Positions 41,930 through 50,972 of a stretch of 64,000 nt of DNA are shown here, in pieces. Source of the stretch: Novosphingobium sp. G106 (lineage in GTDB: Bacteria; Pseudomonadota; Alphaproteobacteria; Sphingomonadales; Sphingomonadaceae); contig NZ_JAHOOZ010000001.1 in the NCBI RefSeq assembly GCF_019075875.1, positions 1,054,001-1,118,000 of the forward strand. Direction: 5' to 3'. Positions within the stretch are counted from its first letter, which is position 1. Each line of letters starts with the position of its first letter. The position numbers and the translations under genes were made by a program. The notes below the pieces were generated by a model, which was given only the letters and a program-made list of their open reading frames with translations, was not told the origin of the DNA and ran no database searches.

Positions 41930-43234
41930 TCAGTCCAGTTCCCAGGCACGTTCGCCGTGGCTGGTGATGTCGAGGCCCTCGAACTCGGCATCCTCGTCGA
42001 CGCGCATCGGCAGGACGATCGAGACCATCACCGCAAGGATGGCGCTGGCCACTGCGGACCACAGCGCGACCACGCCCACGCCGAGCAGCTGCGCGCCCAG
42101 CTGGCTACCCATGCCCATGCCCTCGGCATAGCCGACGCCGCCGAGGCTCGGCGAGATGAAGATGGCGAGCAGGATCGAGCCGGTGATGCCGCCGATGCCG
42201 TGGACCGCGAAGACGTCGAGCGAATCGTCGATCTTGAGCTTCTGCTTGATGACCTGGATCATCGGATAGCAGAACACCGTAGCAAGGATGCCGAAGACGA
42301 TCGCCGCGCCGGGCGAGATGTAGCCAGCCGCCGGTGTGACCGTGGCGAGGCCGGCAACGGCGCCGGTGGCGAAGCCCACCGTGGTCGGCTTGCCGACGCT
42401 GACACGCTCGATCGCGATCCAGGCCAGCGCGGCGGTGCAGGCACCCGCGTGGGTGGCGATGATCGCGCTGGCGGCGCCGTCGCCTGCGGCGAGCGCCGAG
42501 CCGCCGTTGAAGCCGAACCAGCCGACCCAGAGCATGCCAGCGCCGGCCATGGTCAGGGCCGGGCTGTGCGGCAGCATCAGGGTCTTGGGAAAGCCCTGGC
42601 GGCGGCCGAGTAGCAGCGCAGCGACCAGCGCCGAGACCCCGGCGGTGGTATGGACGACGATGCCGCCGGCGAAATCGAGCGTACCGAAGCCAGCAGAAAG
42701 CCAGCCGCCGCCCCAGATCCAGTGCGCGACAGGGGCATAGACAACGAGGCTCCACAGCGCGCAGAAGCCGATCACCCAGCCGAAGCGCGCGCGGTCGACC
42801 CAAGCGCCGGCCATCAGCGCCGGGGTGATCGCGGCGAAGCACATCTGGAACAGCACGAAGGTGCTTTCGGGGATCGTCGTGCCGCTGCGGACGTCACCGA
42901 GATTGATCAGCATCCAGGCATTGCCCGAGCCGAGCCAGCCGCTGGTGACGTCGCCGAAAGCCAGGGTGTAGCCGACGACGATCCACAGCAGCGAGGCGAT
43001 CGCCGCGATCGCGCCGCACTGGACCAGTACCGATAGAAAGTTTTTCTGGCGGACGAGGCCGCCGTAGAACAGGCCGAGACCCGGCAGCGTCATCAGCAGC
43101 ACGAGCGCGGAGGAGGTCAGGATCCAGGCGGTGTCGCCGCTGTCGGGTCCCTCGACGGTGGCATCCTGCGCCAGCGCCAGAGTCGGTATCGCCGCCGCTA
43201 CTGCGGCGAGCGCCAGCCCGCAGGTTTTCCGCAT
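41930..43234 (-). CDS. amt: Ammonium transporter, Amt family
   Basis: This is a 434-residue channel with a cleavable signal peptide (LALAAVAAAIPTLALAQ) and 11 predicted membrane helices. The twin pore histidines are in VVHTTAGVSAL and FAVHGIGGITGSILL, and the periplasmic Phe gate region appears as FQMCFAAITPALM. Amt moves NH4+/NH3 into the cell. The usual PII partner gene glnK is not adjacent on either side. The start has AGGAGGGG about 8 nt upstream. Confidence 0.95.
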   Translation of the reverse strand: MRKTCGLALAAVAAAIPTLALAQDATVEGPDSGDTAWILTSSALVLLMTLPGLGLFYGGLVRQKNFLSVLVQCGAIAAIASLLWIVVGYTLAFGDVTSGWLGSGNAWMLINLGDVRSGTTIPESTFVLFQMCFAAITPALMAGAWVDRARFGWVIGFCALWSLVVYAPVAHWIWGGGWLSAGFGTLDFAGGIVVHTTAGVSALVAALLLGRRQGFPKTLMLPHSPALTMAGAGMLWVGWFGFNGGSALAAGDGAASAIIATHAGACTAALAWIAIERVSVGKPTTVGFATGAVAGLATVTPAAGYISPGAAIVFGILATVFCYPMIQVIKQKLKIDDSLDVFAVHGIGGITGSILLAIFISPSLGGVGYAEGMGMGSQLGAQLLGVGVVALWSAVASAILAVMVSIVLPMRVDEDAEFEGLDITSHGERAWELD

Positions 43235-43346
43235 TCTCGTACCCCTCCTGCCTCCGCGCAGGCGCGCGGTCCTCCACGGGGGCGTTTAGAGCAATATTGT
43301 GTGGAGAAACAAGGCGAGCGATGCCGCTCTTTCAACAGGCGGAAAT

Positions 43347-44366
43347 TCAGGCCCAGCCTTCGAGCACCTGGTCGGGCGGGCGGTGGCCGTCGATCCAGAA
43401 GCGCACGTTGGCGATCAACCGCAAGCCCGCGGCGCCGCGGCCTTCGCTGGTCGCGCTGCCGAGATGCGGGATTAGGACGACGTTGGGCAGGGCGAGCAGC
43501 CGCGGGTCGACCGCGGGCTCGCGCGCATAGACGTCGAGCCCGGCGCCGGCGAGGCGGCCGCTTTCGAGCGCGGCGATCAGCGCCTCCTCGTCGACGATGT
43601 CGCCGCGGGCGGTGTTGATCACGCAGGCGCTGGGCTTCATCGAGGCGATCCGCGTCGCATCGAGGATGTGATGCGTGCCGGCACTGGCCGGGCAATGCAG
43701 CGTGAGGATGTCAGCCTCGGCGATCAGCTTGTCGAGATCGGGCTCGTAGCGGGCGCCGAGCATGTTCTCGATCGCCGGGGGCAGGCGGTGGCGGTTGTGA
43801 TAGACGACCTCGAGCCCGAAGCCGCGCGCGCGGTGCGCCACGGCCTGGCCGATGCGGCCCATGCCGACGATGGCCAGCCGCTTGCCGCCGAGGCTCGACC
43901 CGAGGAAGTTCGACGGGCCCCAGCCGCTCCACTTGCCGTCAAGCAGCATCCGCGAGCCTTCGGGCAGGCGCCGCGGCACGCTGATGATCATCGCCATGGC
44001 CATATCTGCGGTGTCGTCAGTGAAGACGCTCGGCGTATTGGTGACGACGATCTGGCGCGCCCGCGCCGCGGCGAGATCGATATGATCGACGCCCGCGCCG
44101 AAATTGGCGATCAGGCCCATGCGCGTGCCGGCCTCGGCGATCATCGCGCCATCGATCCGGTCGGTGACCGTGGGCACCAGCACGTCGCAGCCCTGCATCG
44201 CCGCGACGAGCGCCTCGCGGGTCATCGGCAAGTCGTCGGCATTGAGCGCCACGTCGAACAGCTCGCTCATCCGCGCCTCGGTCTCGGGCAGCAGGCGACG
44301 CGTGACGATCACGCGGGGTTTGCCGGCGACGCGGCCGGCGAGCGGGGTTTCGGTGACGACGGTCAT
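43347..44366 (-). CDS. D-isomer 2-hydroxyacid dehydrogenase
   Basis: This 339-residue NAD(P)H-dependent oxidoreductase probably reduces glyoxylate, hydroxypyruvate or a related 2-oxoacid. The Rossmann motif is VGMGRIGQAVAHRARGFG near residue 160; catalytic Arg is in INTARGDIVDEEAL, Glu in AGLDVYAREP and His in LIPHLGSATSEGRGA. The specificity cannot be set from sequence alone. The ATG has AGGAAC just upstream; a longer frame reaches 44405. It diverges from the SH3 gene, and a perfect dyad lies between them. Confidence 0.88.
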   Translation of the reverse strand: MTVVTETPLAGRVAGKPRVIVTRRLLPETEARMSELFDVALNADDLPMTREALVAAMQGCDVLVPTVTDRIDGAMIAEAGTRMGLIANFGAGVDHIDLAAARARQIVVTNTPSVFTDDTADMAMAMIISVPRRLPEGSRMLLDGKWSGWGPSNFLGSSLGGKRLAIVGMGRIGQAVAHRARGFGLEVVYHNRHRLPPAIENMLGARYEPDLDKLIAEADILTLHCPASAGTHHILDATRIASMKPSACVINTARGDIVDEEALIAALESGRLAGAGLDVYAREPAVDPRLLALPNVVLIPHLGSATSEGRGAAGLRLIANVRFWIDGHRPPDQVLEGWA

Positions 44367-44430
44367 GGTGTTCCTGCAGTTTGCCCTAGCCGACGATAAG
44401 GTCAAGCGGGCGGTCGCGCGGCCTTGAAGC

Positions 44431-44455
44431 TTTGCATATGCCGGGTCTATGCAAA
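44431..44455. promoter_or_regulatory. Perfect 8-bp dyad between divergent genes
   Basis: TTTGCATA-N9-TATGCAAA ends 4 nt before the start of the SH3-domain gene and lies 65 nt upstream of the divergent dehydrogenase start. It fits a dimeric repressor operator that could control either gene. Confidence 0.45.
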
Positions 44456-44459
44456 ATCC

Positions 44460-44936
44460 ATGTCGCTAATCTTTCGGTCCCTTGCCGCTCTGGCGCTGCT
44501 TGCCGCAGCCGCCCCCGCTTTCGCCGCCGACGACGAGGAGGTGCCCTATTGGGCCGCGCTCCGCGCCAACGAAGTGAACCTGCGGGTGGGGCCGGCCGAA
44601 ACCTATCGTATAGCTTGGGTCTATCGCCGCACTGGCCTGCCGATGAAAGTGCTGCGGCGGATGGAAGGCTGGCGCCTCGTCCAGGACCCCGACGGCGCGC
44701 GCGGCTGGATGCTGGCGCGCTTCCTCAAGCGCGATCGCGGCGCGATCGTCAAAGGGCAGGGGCTCGTCGACATGCGCGACAAGGGCGATGGCGGCGCCAA
44801 GCTGCTGTGGCGGCTGGAGCCGGGAGTCAGTGGCCGGCTTGGCGATTGCGACGGCGGTTGGTGCAAGCTCGACATCGGCGACGGCCATGCGGGCTTCGTG
44901 CCGCAGAACCGGCTGTGGGGCGTGGGCAACCCCTAA
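44460..44936 (+). CDS. Secreted bacterial SH3-domain protein
   Basis: The 158-residue product has a signal peptide (MSLIFRSLAALALLAAAAPA, cleavage after AFA). The mature part has a bacterial SH3 domain starting at ANEVNLRVGPAETYRIAW with RGWMLARFLKRDRGAIV, then a second SH3-like half (LEPGVSGRLGDCDGGWCKLD and GHAGFVPQNRLWG). These domains usually bind peptidoglycan or bind proteins in the periplasm. It stands divergent from the dehydrogenase gene and is followed by a hairpin. Confidence 0.85.
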   Translation: MSLIFRSLAALALLAAAAPAFAADDEEVPYWAALRANEVNLRVGPAETYRIAWVYRRTGLPMKVLRRMEGWRLVQDPDGARGWMLARFLKRDRGAIVKGQGLVDMRDKGDGGAKLLWRLEPGVSGRLGDCDGGWCKLDIGDGHAGFVPQNRLWGVGNP

Positions 44937-44942
44937 GCGTCA

Positions 44943-44970
44943 AGTCGCCCCGACTTTCGTCGGGACGACT
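44943..44970. terminator. Bidirectional hairpin between convergent genes
   Basis: AGTCG pairs with CGACT and CCCGAC with GTCGGG across one mismatch, with a 4-nt loop. It lies between the ends of the SH3 gene and the thiolase gene. It resembles the short REP-like hairpins seen elsewhere in the window. Confidence 0.5.
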
Positions 44971-44978
44971 CAATCAAA

Positions 44979-46172
44979 TCAGACCAGCTCAACCGCCACG
45001 GCCGTGGCTTCGCCGCCGCCGATGCAGAGCGAAGCGACGCCGCGCTTGAGGCCCTTATGCTTGAGCGCGCCGATCAGCGTGGTGATGATGCGCGTGCCCG
45101 AGGCGCCGATCGGGTGACCGAGCGCGGTCGCGCCGCCGTGAACGTTGATCTTGTCATGCGGGATGCCGAGGTCGTGCATCGCGAACATGGCGACGCAGGC
45201 GAAGGCCTCGTTGATCTCGAACAGGTCGACGTCCGCAAGCTGCCAGCCGGCCTGCTCCAGAACCTTGGGGATCGCCTTGATCGGGGTGGTCGGGAAGCGC
45301 TGCGGCTCGTGCGCGTGGGCGGCGACGGCGACGACCCTGGCCACCGGCGTCAGGCCCTTGGCCTTGGCCACGCTCTCGCGCGTCAGGACCATGGCGGCGG
45401 CGCCGTCCGAGATCGAGCTCGAAGTCGCGGCGGTGATCGTGCCGTCCTTGGCGAAAGCGGGCTTCAAGGTCGGGATCTTTTCGGGCTTGCCCTTGCCGGG
45501 CTGCTCGTCGGTATCGACGACAACGTCGCCCGCGCGGGTCTTGACCGTGACGGGGACGATCTCGCTGGCGAAGGCGCCGGTCGAGATGGCTTCCTGCGCG
45601 CGGCGCAGCGATTCGATCGAATAGGCGTCCTGCGCCTCGCGGGTCAGCTGGTACTCGTCGGCGACGCACTGCGCGAAGGAACCCATCGAGCCGCCGTCAT
45701 AGGCGTCTTCCAGGCCGTCGAGGAACATGTGGTCATAGAGCGTGTCGTGGCCGGCGCGCGCGCCGCCGCGGTGCTTCTTGGTCAGGTAGGGCGCATTGGT
45801 CATCGATTCCATGCCGCCCGCGACGAGCAGGTCGATCGTGCCGCTGGCCAGCGCCTCGGCGCCCATGATCACCGTCTGCATGCCCGAGCCGCAGACCTTG
45901 TTGACTGTGCTCGCTTCGACCGAGAGCGGCAGGCCGGCCTTGAGCGCGACCTGGCGGGCAGGGGACTGGCCCAGGCCGGCGGGCAGAACGCAGCCCATGT
46001 AGATGCGCTCGACGTCGCCGCCGTCCACGCCGGCGCGCTCGATCGCGGCCTTGACCGCGGTGGCCCCGAGATCGGTCGCCGAAACGTCGGCGAAGACGCC
46101 CGAGAGGCCGCCCATGGGCGTGCGGGCATAGGACAGGACGACGATCGGGTCGTTAGCGGAAATCTGGGCCAT
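44979..46172 (-). CDS. Acetyl-CoA C-acetyltransferase (thiolase)
   Basis: This 397-residue biosynthetic-type thiolase condenses two acetyl-CoA to acetoacetyl-CoA, feeding polyhydroxybutyrate or ketone-body paths, or runs in reverse. The nucleophile Cys is in VNKVCGSGMQTVIMG near residue 90, the acid-base His in GGATALGHPIGASG near residue 350, and the second Cys in SLCIGGGEATAVAVE near the C-terminus. No phaB or phaC gene is adjacent, so the pathway is open. A longer N-terminal frame is not needed. Confidence 0.92.
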   Translation of the reverse strand: MAQISANDPIVVLSYARTPMGGLSGVFADVSATDLGATAVKAAIERAGVDGGDVERIYMGCVLPAGLGQSPARQVALKAGLPLSVEASTVNKVCGSGMQTVIMGAEALASGTIDLLVAGGMESMTNAPYLTKKHRGGARAGHDTLYDHMFLDGLEDAYDGGSMGSFAQCVADEYQLTREAQDAYSIESLRRAQEAISTGAFASEIVPVTVKTRAGDVVVDTDEQPGKGKPEKIPTLKPAFAKDGTITAATSSSISDGAAAMVLTRESVAKAKGLTPVARVVAVAAHAHEPQRFPTTPIKAIPKVLEQAGWQLADVDLFEINEAFACVAMFAMHDLGIPHDKINVHGGATALGHPIGASGTRIITTLIGALKHKGLKRGVASLCIGGGEATAVAVELV

Positions 46173-46243
46173 GGCGGCGATGCCTTTCTTTGGGCCTTAT
46201 AGAATGGGCGTTGGACAGGAATGTGCGTGGCGCATAATGTTGC

Positions 46244-46327
46244 ATTGCGGCATTGGCAATCCGGGGCATGCCCATAATCATTCCAGCGGCGAAAAGCGAT
46301 TTGGAGGAATTGGGTTGCTTTTTGCAA
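46244..46327. promoter_or_regulatory. Two TTGC/GCAA dyads upstream of nuoA
   Basis: TTGC-N7-GCAA (46245-46259, extended to ATTGC/GCAAT) and TTGC-N5-GCAA (46315-46327) lie in the 261-nt gap between the divergent thiolase and nuoA genes. They are candidate operators. No exact -35/-10 pair could be fixed by eye. Confidence 0.3.
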
Positions 46328-46433
46328 TGTAATAAGGTGTCAGCAGCTTTCAACCGCACCCTTGCGCCTTCCTGAACGGGGGTTTAGGGCGCACGCCAAA
46401 TCGCGTCGAAACGCGAGTCAGCCGAGGGAAATC

Positions 46434-46808
46434 GTGGTCGATCTGTCTCAATATCTGCCGATCCTGATCTTCCTGGTCATCGCACTGGGACTGTCGTCGG
46501 CCTTCGTCTTCCTGCCGATGGGCGTGGCCCGGCTGACCGGGGCGCACAATCCGAACGCCGAGAAGCTCAGCGAGTACGAATGCGGCTTCCCCGCCTTCGA
46601 GGATCCGCGCAGCCAGTTCGATGTGCGGTTCTATCTGGTCGCGATCCTGTTCATCATCTTCGACCTCGAAGCGGCGTTCCTGTTCCCCTGGGCCGTCTCG
46701 CTCAACGTGACGGGCTGGCCCGGCTGGATCACCATGATGGTCTTCCTCGGCGAACTGGCGATCGGCCTCGCCTACGCGTGGAAGAAGGGAGCTCTGGACT
46801 GGGAATGA
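46434..46808 (+). CDS. nuoA: NADH-quinone oxidoreductase subunit A
   Basis: This is a 124-residue membrane subunit of complex I with three helices. The matrix-side loop reads [20 protein letters not shown] with the conserved Cys that lines the quinone cavity, and [20 protein letters not shown] is the second helix. The GTG start is chosen because AGGGAA lies 3 nt upstream and it removes an unlikely N-terminal extension. It opens the nuo operon and overlaps nuoB as ATGA. Confidence 0.96.
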   Translation: MVDLSQYLPILIFLVIALGLSSAFVFLPMGVARLTGAHNPNAEKLSEYECGFPAFEDPRSQFDVRFYLVAILFIIFDLEAAFLFPWAVSLNVTGWPGWITMMVFLGELAIGLAYAWKKGALDWE

Positions 46809-47365
46809 GCACGCTTGTGGACACCAGCGGCAATCCGCTTTCCGCTACCGGCGGCGCAGTCACGCCGCCCGACCATTCGTTCTTCAACGGCCTCAATCAG
46901 GAAGTGTCCGACAAGGGCTTCCTGATCACGACCACCGAGGAACTGTTCCAGTGGGCTCGCACCGGCTCGCTGTGGTGGATGACTTTCGGCCTCGCCTGCT
47001 GCGCGGTCGAAATGATCCACGTCAACATGCCGCGCTACGACATGGAGCGGTTCGGCGCCGCGCCGCGCGCCTCTCCGCGCCAGTCGGACGTGATGATCGT
47101 CGCCGGCACGCTGTGCAACAAGATGGCTCCGGCGCTGCGCAAGGTCTACGATCAGATGTCGGACCCCAAGTACGTCATCTCGATGGGCTCCTGCGCCAAC
47201 GGCGGCGGCTATTACCACTACAGCTACAGCGTCGTGCGCGGCTGCGATCGGATCGTGCCCGTGGATATCTATGTCCCCGGCTGCCCGCCGACCGCTGAGG
47301 CTCTGCTCTACGGCGTGATGCAGCTGCAGCGGAAGATCCGCCGCGTCGGCACGGTCGAGCGGTGA
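46805..47365 (+). CDS. nuoB: NADH-quinone oxidoreductase subunit B
   Basis: This 186-residue subunit carries cluster N2, the last Fe-S centre before quinone. Ligands are visible in GLACCAVEM (tandem Cys), [16 protein letters not shown] and [14 protein letters not shown]. It belongs to the connecting domain between the matrix arm and the membrane arm. A longer reading frame begins at 46580, but the ATG overlapping the nuoA stop is the real start. A 10-nt gap separates it from nuoC. Confidence 0.97.
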   Translation: MSTLVDTSGNPLSATGGAVTPPDHSFFNGLNQEVSDKGFLITTTEELFQWARTGSLWWMTFGLACCAVEMIHVNMPRYDMERFGAAPRASPRQSDVMIVAGTLCNKMAPALRKVYDQMSDPKYVISMGSCANGGGYYHYSYSVVRGCDRIVPVDIYVPGCPPTAEALLYGVMQLQRKIRRVGTVER

Positions 47366-47375
47366 GGGCAGAACA

Positions 47376-48323
47376 GTGACGGTACTCCATTCCGCACCGA
47401 AGATCGCGTCCAACGAAGGTGTGCTCGACACGCTGACCGCCGCGCTCGGCCCGATGGTCGTCGCTGCTCGGGAAGAATACGGCGAGATCGTCATCACGGT
47501 CGTCCGCGACCGGCTCGAGGACGCGCTGCGTCTGCTGCGCGACAGCCACGAATATCAGCAGCTGATGGAAATCGCGGGGGTCGACTATCCGAGTCGGCCT
47601 GAGCGGTTCGAAGTCGTCTACATGCTGCTCAGCCTGACGAAGAACCATCGCCTGCTAGTCAAGGTCAACGCGGCCGAGAATACGCCGGTTCCCACGGTCA
47701 CGACGCTGTGGCCGGTTGCCGGCTGGCTCGAGCGAGAGGTTTTCGACCTTTACGGCGTGATCTTCGCGGGCAACCAGGACCTGCGCCGTATCCTCACCGA
47801 CTACGGTTTCGAGGGCCATCCGTTCCGCAAGGACTTCCCGCTCACCGGCTATGTCGAGCTGCGCTATTCCGAAGAGGACAAGCGCGTCGTCTACGAGCCC
47901 GTGCAACTCGCTCAGGACCTGCGCTCGTTCGACTTCATGAGCCCCTGGGAAGGCGCGGACTACGTGCTGCCGGGCGACGAGAAGGCGCCTGCCGCGTCGC
48001 CGCCAGCACCGCCTTCGCCCGCTCCCCCGCCGGTCGCTCCTGCGCCGCCGCCCGTGGAGACGCCTAAGACGACGGACAAGCCCGCCGATACCGGCGCCGG
48101 CGCCGAGACCAACAAGCAGGCCGAGGTCAAGGTCGCCAAGGCCAAGGGGGCCGTGCCGAAGACGACCAAGCAGGCCGAACCCGGCGCTCCCGATCCGACC
48201 GAGGACCGTCCGGCCCGCAAGCCGCGCGCCAAGAAGGGCGAGCAGACCGAGACCGAGCCGAAGAAGGCTCCGGCCAAGCGGGCTACCAAACCCAAGGCCA
48301 AGCCCGCAGGAGATGACGCATGA
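47376..48323 (+). CDS. nuoC: NADH-quinone oxidoreductase subunit C with long low-complexity tail
   Basis: The 315-residue product has the NuoC core (about residues 1-200): [20 protein letters not shown] then [20 protein letters not shown] and [19 protein letters not shown] ending as [20 protein letters not shown]. The remaining 112 residues are Pro/Ala/Lys/Glu-rich, first proline-rich ([20 protein letters not shown]), then basic ([20 protein letters not shown]). The core alone matches the usual subunit length. Start is GTG. The stop overlaps nuoD as ATGA. Subunit C helps hold the quinone site and the N2 module. Confidence 0.95.
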   Translation: MTVLHSAPKIASNEGVLDTLTAALGPMVVAAREEYGEIVITVVRDRLEDALRLLRDSHEYQQLMEIAGVDYPSRPERFEVVYMLLSLTKNHRLLVKVNAAENTPVPTVTTLWPVAGWLEREVFDLYGVIFAGNQDLRRILTDYGFEGHPFRKDFPLTGYVELRYSEEDKRVVYEPVQLAQDLRSFDFMSPWEGADYVLPGDEKAPAASPPAPPSPAPPPVAPAPPPVETPKTTDKPADTGAGAETNKQAEVKVAKAKGAVPKTTKQAEPGAPDPTEDRPARKPRAKKGEQTETEPKKAPAKRATKPKAKPAGDDA

Positions 48324-49531
48324 GCGTTCAGCTCGAAAACTCGCCGACCACCGGCGACGAGGTCATCTCCAACTACACGATCAACTTCGGCCCGCAGCAT
48401 CCGGCAGCGCACGGCGTGCTGCGTCTGGTGCTGGAGCTCGACGGCGAGATCATCGAGCGGGTCGATCCGCATATCGGCTTGCTCCACCGCGGCACCGAGA
48501 AGCTGATCGAGCACAAGACCTACCTGCAGGCGCTGCCCTATTTCGACCGGCTCGACTATTGCTCGCCGCTGGGCATGGAGCACTCCTACGTGCTCGCGAT
48601 CGAGAAGCTGCTGAACATCGAGGTGCCGCTGCGCGCGCAATACCTGCGCGTGCTGTTCGCCGAGCTGACGCGTATCTGCAACCACATGCTCAACCTGGGC
48701 AGCCACGTCATGGACGTCGGCGCGATGACGCCGAACCTCTGGCTGTTCGAGATCCGCGAGGACTGCCTCAACTTCTTCGAGCGCGCCTCGGGCGCGCGCA
48801 TGCATGCGGCCTGGTTCCGCCCGGGCGGCGTCCATCAGGACGTGCCGCTGCGGCTGCTGACCGACATCGCCGACTGGCTCGACACGCGCCTGCCCGAGCT
48901 ATTCGAGGACGCGATGAGCCTCGTCGTCGACAACCGCATCTTCAAACAGCGCAACGTCGATATCGCGATTGTCTCCAAGGAAGATGCGATCAAGTGGGGC
49001 TTCTCGGGCCCGATGATCCGCGGCTCGGGCATTGCCTGGGACCTGCGCAAGAGCCAGCCCTACGACGTCTATGACCGCATGGACTTCGAGATCCCGGTCG
49101 GCACGCGTGGCGACTGCTACGACCGGTTCATGGTCCGCGTCGAGGAAGTGCGGCAGTCGGCCAAGATCATGAAGCAGTGCCTGGCCGAGATGCCGAACGG
49201 CCCGGTGGCTTCCAGCGACCGCAAGGTCGTCCCGCCCAAGCGCGGCGAGATGAAGCAGTCGATGGAAGCGCTGATCCACCACTTCAAACTCTATACCGAG
49301 GGCTTCCACGTCCCCGCCGGCGAGGTCTATGTCGCGACCGAAAGCCCCAAGGGCGAATTCGGCGTTTATCTGGTCGCCGACGGCAGCAACAAGCCCTACC
49401 GCTGCAAGATCCGCCCGACGGCGTTCAGCCACCTCCAGGCGATGGACTTCATGTGCAAGGGCCACATGCTCCCCGACGTCACCGCCATCATCGGCGCGAT
49501 CGACGTGGTGTTCGGGGAGTGCGATCGGTGA
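48320..49531 (+). CDS. nuoD: NADH-quinone oxidoreductase subunit D
   Basis: This 403-residue subunit forms the quinone-binding cavity with NuoB. It shows [20 protein letters not shown] with the quinone-contact His and [20 protein letters not shown] with the conserved H-x-G-LHRGTEK loop. The C-terminal [12 protein letters not shown] is the family ending. The protein is a relative of hydrogenase large subunits but lacks the nickel-binding Cys. The stop overlaps the next gene as GTGA. Confidence 0.97.
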   Translation: MSVQLENSPTTGDEVISNYTINFGPQHPAAHGVLRLVLELDGEIIERVDPHIGLLHRGTEKLIEHKTYLQALPYFDRLDYCSPLGMEHSYVLAIEKLLNIEVPLRAQYLRVLFAELTRICNHMLNLGSHVMDVGAMTPNLWLFEIREDCLNFFERASGARMHAAWFRPGGVHQDVPLRLLTDIADWLDTRLPELFEDAMSLVVDNRIFKQRNVDIAIVSKEDAIKWGFSGPMIRGSGIAWDLRKSQPYDVYDRMDFEIPVGTRGDCYDRFMVRVEEVRQSAKIMKQCLAEMPNGPVASSDRKVVPPKRGEMKQSMEALIHHFKLYTEGFHVPAGEVYVATESPKGEFGVYLVADGSNKPYRCKIRPTAFSHLQAMDFMCKGHMLPDVTAIIGAIDVVFGECDR

Positions 49532-49878
49532 GCAATCTGGCGACCGCCAAGGCGATGATCGCGGCTTACAACGCGCAGGACGTGGACACCTACGTCTCAT
49601 ACATGACCGACGATGCCTGCGAGGCGAACTATCGTGGCGACGTGGTGCGCGAAGGCAAGGAAGGCACGCGTTCCGGCCTCGCCGCCGCTTTCTCCCGCTG
49701 GCCGCAGAACCATGCCGAGATCGTCGAGGCACAGGCGATCGGCAACTACGTGCTGATGCGCGAGCATGTCACGCGCGGCCCCGCAACCGATGGTTCGGCA
49801 CTGGTCGAGCCTTTCGAAGTCATCGCAATCTATTCTTTCGAGGGCGACAAGTGCTCTCGCGTGGAGTTCGTCCGTTGA
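49528..49878 (+). CDS. NTF2-like protein inserted in the nuo operon
   Basis: This 116-residue protein has the NTF2/SnoaL pattern: an N-terminal helix [20 protein letters not shown], then [14 protein letters not shown], and strand pairs ending in [20 protein letters not shown]. The start GTG overlaps the nuoD stop and its own stop overlaps the next small gene as TTGA, so it is translated as part of the operon. No canonical complex I subunit has this fold. The role is unknown; it may be an accessory or a passenger gene. Confidence 0.78.
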   Translation: MSNLATAKAMIAAYNAQDVDTYVSYMTDDACEANYRGDVVREGKEGTRSGLAAAFSRWPQNHAEIVEAQAIGNYVLMREHVTRGPATDGSALVEPFEVIAIYSFEGDKCSRVEFVR

Positions 49879-50078
49879 AGCAGCTTTCCACTTTCGATCT
49901 GATGCGCGTCTGGGCCGCGGTTACGGGCCTGCTTCTCGTCGCGGGCTTCTTCGCCGCGCCGTTCCTCGGGATCGTTTCTTCCCCGTTGCTGCCCTTGCTG
50001 GTCGCGGCGATCGGCGGGTTCGAGCTGTTCCTGTTCAGCCAGGACATGTGGCTGAAGCGGAGGCGCACCCGTGGCTGA
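49875..50078 (+). CDS. Small two-helix membrane protein inserted in the nuo operon
   Basis: This is a 67-residue product from a TTG start that overlaps the previous stop as TTGA. Two hydrophobic stretches are visible: VWAAVTGLLLVAGFFAAPFL and SSPLLPLLVAAIGGFELFLF, ending in a basic tail (KRRRTRG). The basic C-terminus suggests both ends in the cytoplasm. It overlaps nuoE by 8 nt. It matches no known Nuo subunit and is too short for one. Confidence 0.65.
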   Translation: MKQLSTFDLMRVWAAVTGLLLVAGFFAAPFLGIVSSPLLPLLVAAIGGFELFLFSQDMWLKRRRTRG

Positions 50079-50739
50079 TCGCTACATCGAGGCTGACACT
50101 CCCGAACTGCGCGCGCGCTGGGGCGGCTTCGCGTGGAACGCGGAAAACGCCGGCAAGGTGCCCGAGATCGTCGCGCGCTATCCCGCGGGGCGCCAGCGCT
50201 CGGCAGTGATGCCGCTGCTCGATCTCGCGCAGCGCCAGGTTGGCGCCGAGACCAATACCCAGGGCTGGCTGCCGCTGCCGGTGATGGAATATGTCGCGCG
50301 CGAACTCGACATGCCGGTGATCCGCGTACTCGAGGTCGCGACCTTCTACTTCATGTACAACCTCGCGCCGGTCGGCCGCTTCCATGTGCAGGTGTGCGGG
50401 ACCACGCCCTGCATGCTGCGCGGCTCGGACGACCTGATGAGCGCCTGCAAGGCCCGCGGCATGTCCAAAGGCCACGTCAGCGACGACGGCCTGTGGACGC
50501 TGACCGAAGTGGAATGCATGGGCAACTGCTCTTCGGCGCCGATGGTCCAGATCAACGACGACAATTACGAAGACCTGACGCCCGAGCGGCTGAACTTCGT
50601 GCTCGACGAACTGGCCGCCGGCCGCGAGCCGAAGGCCGGCACGCAGGAGCCGGGCCGCCACACGGTCGAGCCCGTCGGCGGGCCGACCACGCTCAAGGAC
50701 ATGGTTTCCGAGAACCACGATTACCGGGGTGAATGGTGA
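50071..50739 (+). CDS. nuoE: NADH-quinone oxidoreductase subunit E
   Basis: This 222-residue subunit carries the [2Fe-2S] cluster N1a. Ligands are in VQVCGTTPCMLRG and VECMGNCSSAPMVQIND, the usual C-x4-C and C-x3-C pattern. The start is a GTG that overlaps the preceding small membrane gene. The chain is longer than E. coli NuoE by a C-terminal extension (EPKAGTQEPGRHTVEPVGGP), which is common in alphaproteobacteria. Confidence 0.96.
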   Translation: MADRYIEADTPELRARWGGFAWNAENAGKVPEIVARYPAGRQRSAVMPLLDLAQRQVGAETNTQGWLPLPVMEYVARELDMPVIRVLEVATFYFMYNLAPVGRFHVQVCGTTPCMLRGSDDLMSACKARGMSKGHVSDDGLWTLTEVECMGNCSSAPMVQINDDNYEDLTPERLNFVLDELAAGREPKAGTQEPGRHTVEPVGGPTTLKDMVSENHDYRGEW

Positions 50740-50972
50740 TGGCTTCCGAACGCATTCGCTGGGCCGACCGCGACGCCGGGCAGAAGATGTCGATGGTCAT
50801 GCTCGTGATCGTCATGGTCGCCTGCGACCTGTTCGCCGCCTGGTCGCTGGTCGTCGATCTGGGCCGCGGTGACTGGGTGCGCGCTGGTTCGGCCGCGGTC
50901 TTCGTCGCGATCTGGAGCGTCTGGGGTTACGGCTTCGTCCGTCAGCTGGGGATTTTCGATGCTCGCCGATAA
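50739..50972 (+). CDS. Small two-helix membrane protein between nuoE and nuoF
   Basis: This is a 77-residue product, or 79 from a GTG two codons upstream. It has two hydrophobic stretches: [20 protein letters not shown] and [19 protein letters not shown], with basic and acidic loops between. The ATG overlaps the nuoE stop, and its own end overlaps the nuoF start by 14 nt. It is not a known Nuo subunit; the tight overlap suggests that it is translated with nuoE and nuoF. Confidence 0.65.
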   Translation: MASERIRWADRDAGQKMSMVMLVIVMVACDLFAAWSLVVDLGRGDWVRAGSAAVFVAIWSVWGYGFVRQLGIFDARR

